Of a DNA stretch of 64,000 nucleotides, positions 61,797 through 64,000 are shown one piece after another. The DNA comes from Cristatella mucedo (lineage: Eukaryota; Bryozoa; Phylactolaemata; Cristatellidae), in assembly GCA_009760855.2 (NCBI GenBank), contig WPIO01000083.1, forward strand, positions 1,618,501 through 1,682,500, written 5' to 3'. The first letter of the stretch is position 1. Each line of letters opens with the position of its first letter. The translations under genes were made by a program, and so were the position numbers. The notes under the pieces were generated by a model, which worked only from the letters and a program-made list of their open reading frames with translations, was not told the origin of the DNA and ran no database searches.

Positions 61797-63275
61797 TGTT
61801 CAGTCGAACGGGTCGTGGCGGACCAGCTGAACTCGTATATCGAAACCTCACACCTTGCTAGTAAGTTCCAGTCTGGCTTTAGAGCTAATCACTCCACAGA
61901 GTCAGCATTGCTTAGGGTGTACAACGACCTACTTAGGAATGCAGACATGGGTAGAGTGTCTCTGCTTGTTTTGCTCGATCTTTCGGCAGCTTTTGATACC
62001 ATCGATCACAAAGTTCTTCTAGAGCGCCTCTCATCTCGCCTGGGCATCACTGGCACTGCTCTGCAGTGGTTCAGGTCCTACTCAAGGCTCCGTGCTAGGT
62101 CCGGTTCTTTTCACGGTTTATACTCTACCTCTTGCTGATGTGATTGCCAAGCACAATCTAGGCTTTCACTTCTATGCGGATGACACTCAGTTGTACCTTT
62201 GCTTTGATCCCTCCCAGCCTTCGAGCACCTCAAATTCTCTAAACTCACTTGCTGCATAAATGGATGACATCCGCACATGGATGGCAGCAAATTTTCTAAA
62301 CTTAACGATGATAAAACTAACTTACTAGTTATGGGCAAACCCAGTGTGATCCAGAGATTGAACAGGCTGACTCTCAAAATTGGCTCTGCCAGCATATCTC
62401 CAGTTGAATCAGCTCGAAATCTAGGTGTCATATTCCAAAGCGACCTCTCGTTAGATGACCATATCAGCTCCACAGTCAAATCCGCCTATTTTCAGCTTCA
62501 TAACATTGCTAAAATTCGGGCTTTTTTAGATAAGGATACCACGTCCAAGTTGGTCCATGCATTCGTGACATCTCGTCTCGACTTCTGCAACTCACTGCTT
62601 ACTGGCCTACCAGCATGTGTGATCAGGCGATTGCAGCTGGTGCAAAACTCTGCAGCCAGGCTTGTCTGTCGTGAGCGTCGCAGTTGCCACATTACTCCAC
62701 TTCTCGCCGACCTGCACTGGCTACCAGTCAAGCAACGGATTGACTTCAAGGTTTTGTCGCTCACTTTTAGGTCTCTTCATTCTATGGCTCCAGCCTATCT
62801 GTCAGATATACTACCCCATCAGGCCAAGCATCGTACCACCCGCTTTTCGGAATCCAACAGTCTACATATACCTCGTACAAACCTTAAATCCTTTGGAGAC
62901 CGTGCATTTAGTTCATATGCTCCCAAAGCCTGGAACTCCCTCCCGACCTGCGTCAGAACATCCCCTGACCTGACCACATTTAAAAGGAACCTAAAAACAC
63001 ACCCATTTAGGACAGCATTTAGTGGGTCCCTATGATTCGTCCTTGATGTGCTTATGCGTGCTGACACTGTGAATGCTGCCACTAACCACATTTGCATGCT
63101 GACCCTGTGCATGTCACCCCTAACCATATTATTCATTTCGTTTGTTTTTTCAAGCATGATTTTACTTACCATTCAATTGCATTTCACTTTACAGCAAATG
63201 TAAAGCGCCTAGAGAGAGATTATGTTCTCTGAGGGCGCTTTATCAAGTGAATTATTATTATTATTATTAAATTTG
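61797..63275 (+). mobile_element. L2-like non-LTR retrotransposon, 5'-truncated, with internal deletion
   Basis: It starts with VVADQLNSYIETSHLASKFQ just before the RT and runs to the (ATT)n tail. Compared with the copy at 58550, 74 bases (equivalent of 58765-58838) are missing inside the RT, between short matching CTCA(G/A)GGCTC segments, shifting the frame and removing the YLSGR...YGVP portion. The [13 protein letters not shown] box is intact in another frame. A stop near 62259 separates the C-terminal frame (62277-63035). Confidence 0.93.
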
Positions 63276-64000
63276 ATAGCTGTCAAAGCATTCCGATGTT
63301 GTGAAGTGCCCTGACAATTCATTGATTTTAAGGTGCGTATAAGTTCGTATTCCACAGTCCGACAAGGCTGAATAAAAATCCTTTAGTCGATCTCAAAATT
63401 TTCAAGGCATCATCATAAACAAGACTATACAAATAAATATATATCTATGTATGTATATATATATATATTTATTTATTTATTTATGCTAGCGGGTAGCTGC
63501 GAAGAATTTTGGATAAATGTAATCTGAAAATTAAAGATCTTTCACATAAGCGTATAGCTTAAAGGCTCAGCCGCGATGACTCATCAACCGGCAGTCTGTA
63601 GCTAGGATTGGCTGTCCCAGATCTGACTTTTCATTTTTATCTGCTCTAGATAATCTTTATGAGAGATATATATCCATAGCTCTTATATACGTTATTAAAT
63701 AAAAACTATCAAAAGCCTGCTCAGTAATTATGCTTAATTAAATGCACAATTAAATTTTTAATTTCAAATATGAGTGCACGTTGTAGCTACGTATGCAAAT
63801 TAGTAAATTAGAGAACCTGAAATGTATGATATGACAAGCAGCGCAGCTGTACTCTCTTAGTAGTACAATAAATATAAAAAGGCACAACGTAGGCGTGACG
63901 TCAGCTACATGTGTTAACGGACTCATTCACCCACTCACATTCAGAATAATCTAGGTTGCTGTGTGTGTTTTTGTGCGTGCGAGCGCGCGAGTTTGTGTGT
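63276..64000. other. right edge, AT-rich unassigned sequence
   Basis: Contains TA/TTTA simple repeat at about 63437-63484 and a TG-rich end from about 63958. No RING exon or other coding segment was recognised. Confidence 0.5.

Overview
This is a stretch of animal nuclear genome, most likely from an invertebrate. Coding sequence is cut into short exons with GT...AG introns of hundreds to thousands of bases. Introns and flanks are full of L2-like non-LTR retrotransposon (LINE) fragments, two tRNA-derived SINE families, decayed Tc1-like transposons and long dinucleotide repeats. There are no operons, CRISPR arrays, rRNA genes or bacterial features. I cannot place the species. Calling it a metazoan rests on a ZNRF3/RNF43-type Wnt-receptor regulator and on L2-type LINEs with (ATT)n tails.

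Two genes can be reconstructed, both on the + strand. (1) 5765-44765 is a complete NLE1 (Notchless/Rsa4) gene: 13 coding exons, 1461 coding bases, 486 residues, an N-terminal NLE (ubiquitin-like) domain and an eight-blade WD40 propeller. Every junction keeps frame with GT donors and AG acceptors, and the last exon carries only 13 coding bases. (2) 47739 to about 60795 is the 5' part of a ZNRF3/RNF43-like transmembrane E3 ubiquitin ligase: signal peptide, protease-associated (PA) ectodomain over four exons, a transmembrane exon and a tentative juxtamembrane exon. The RING exon was not found and is probably to the right of the window.

Layout: 1-1200 decayed LINE endonuclease region with a nested SINE; 1200-5764 mostly unannotated, with three SINEs; 5765-44765 NLE1, with introns holding LINE, SINE and Tc1 debris and a (GT)n array of about 219 units; 44766-47738 intergenic; 47739-64000 the ZNRF3/RNF43-like gene, with a roughly 630-base CT-rich tract just after its first splice donor and two well-preserved but 5'-truncated LINE copies (58.5-60.05 kb and 61.8-63.27 kb).

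The repeats form a linked system. The LINE 3' end can fold into a two-step hairpin followed by (ATT)n, and the tRNA-derived family called SINE A here ends in a recognisably related hairpin. This suggests SINE A is mobilised by the LINE's reverse transcriptase. Solo copies of only this LINE tail (about 70-90 bases) recur through the window. A second tRNA-derived family (SINE B) has a B box and a long palindrome but a different 3' end. The two genes have no obvious functional link: NLE1 acts in 60S ribosome maturation and Notch modulation, and the ZNRF3/RNF43 family in Wnt receptor turnover.
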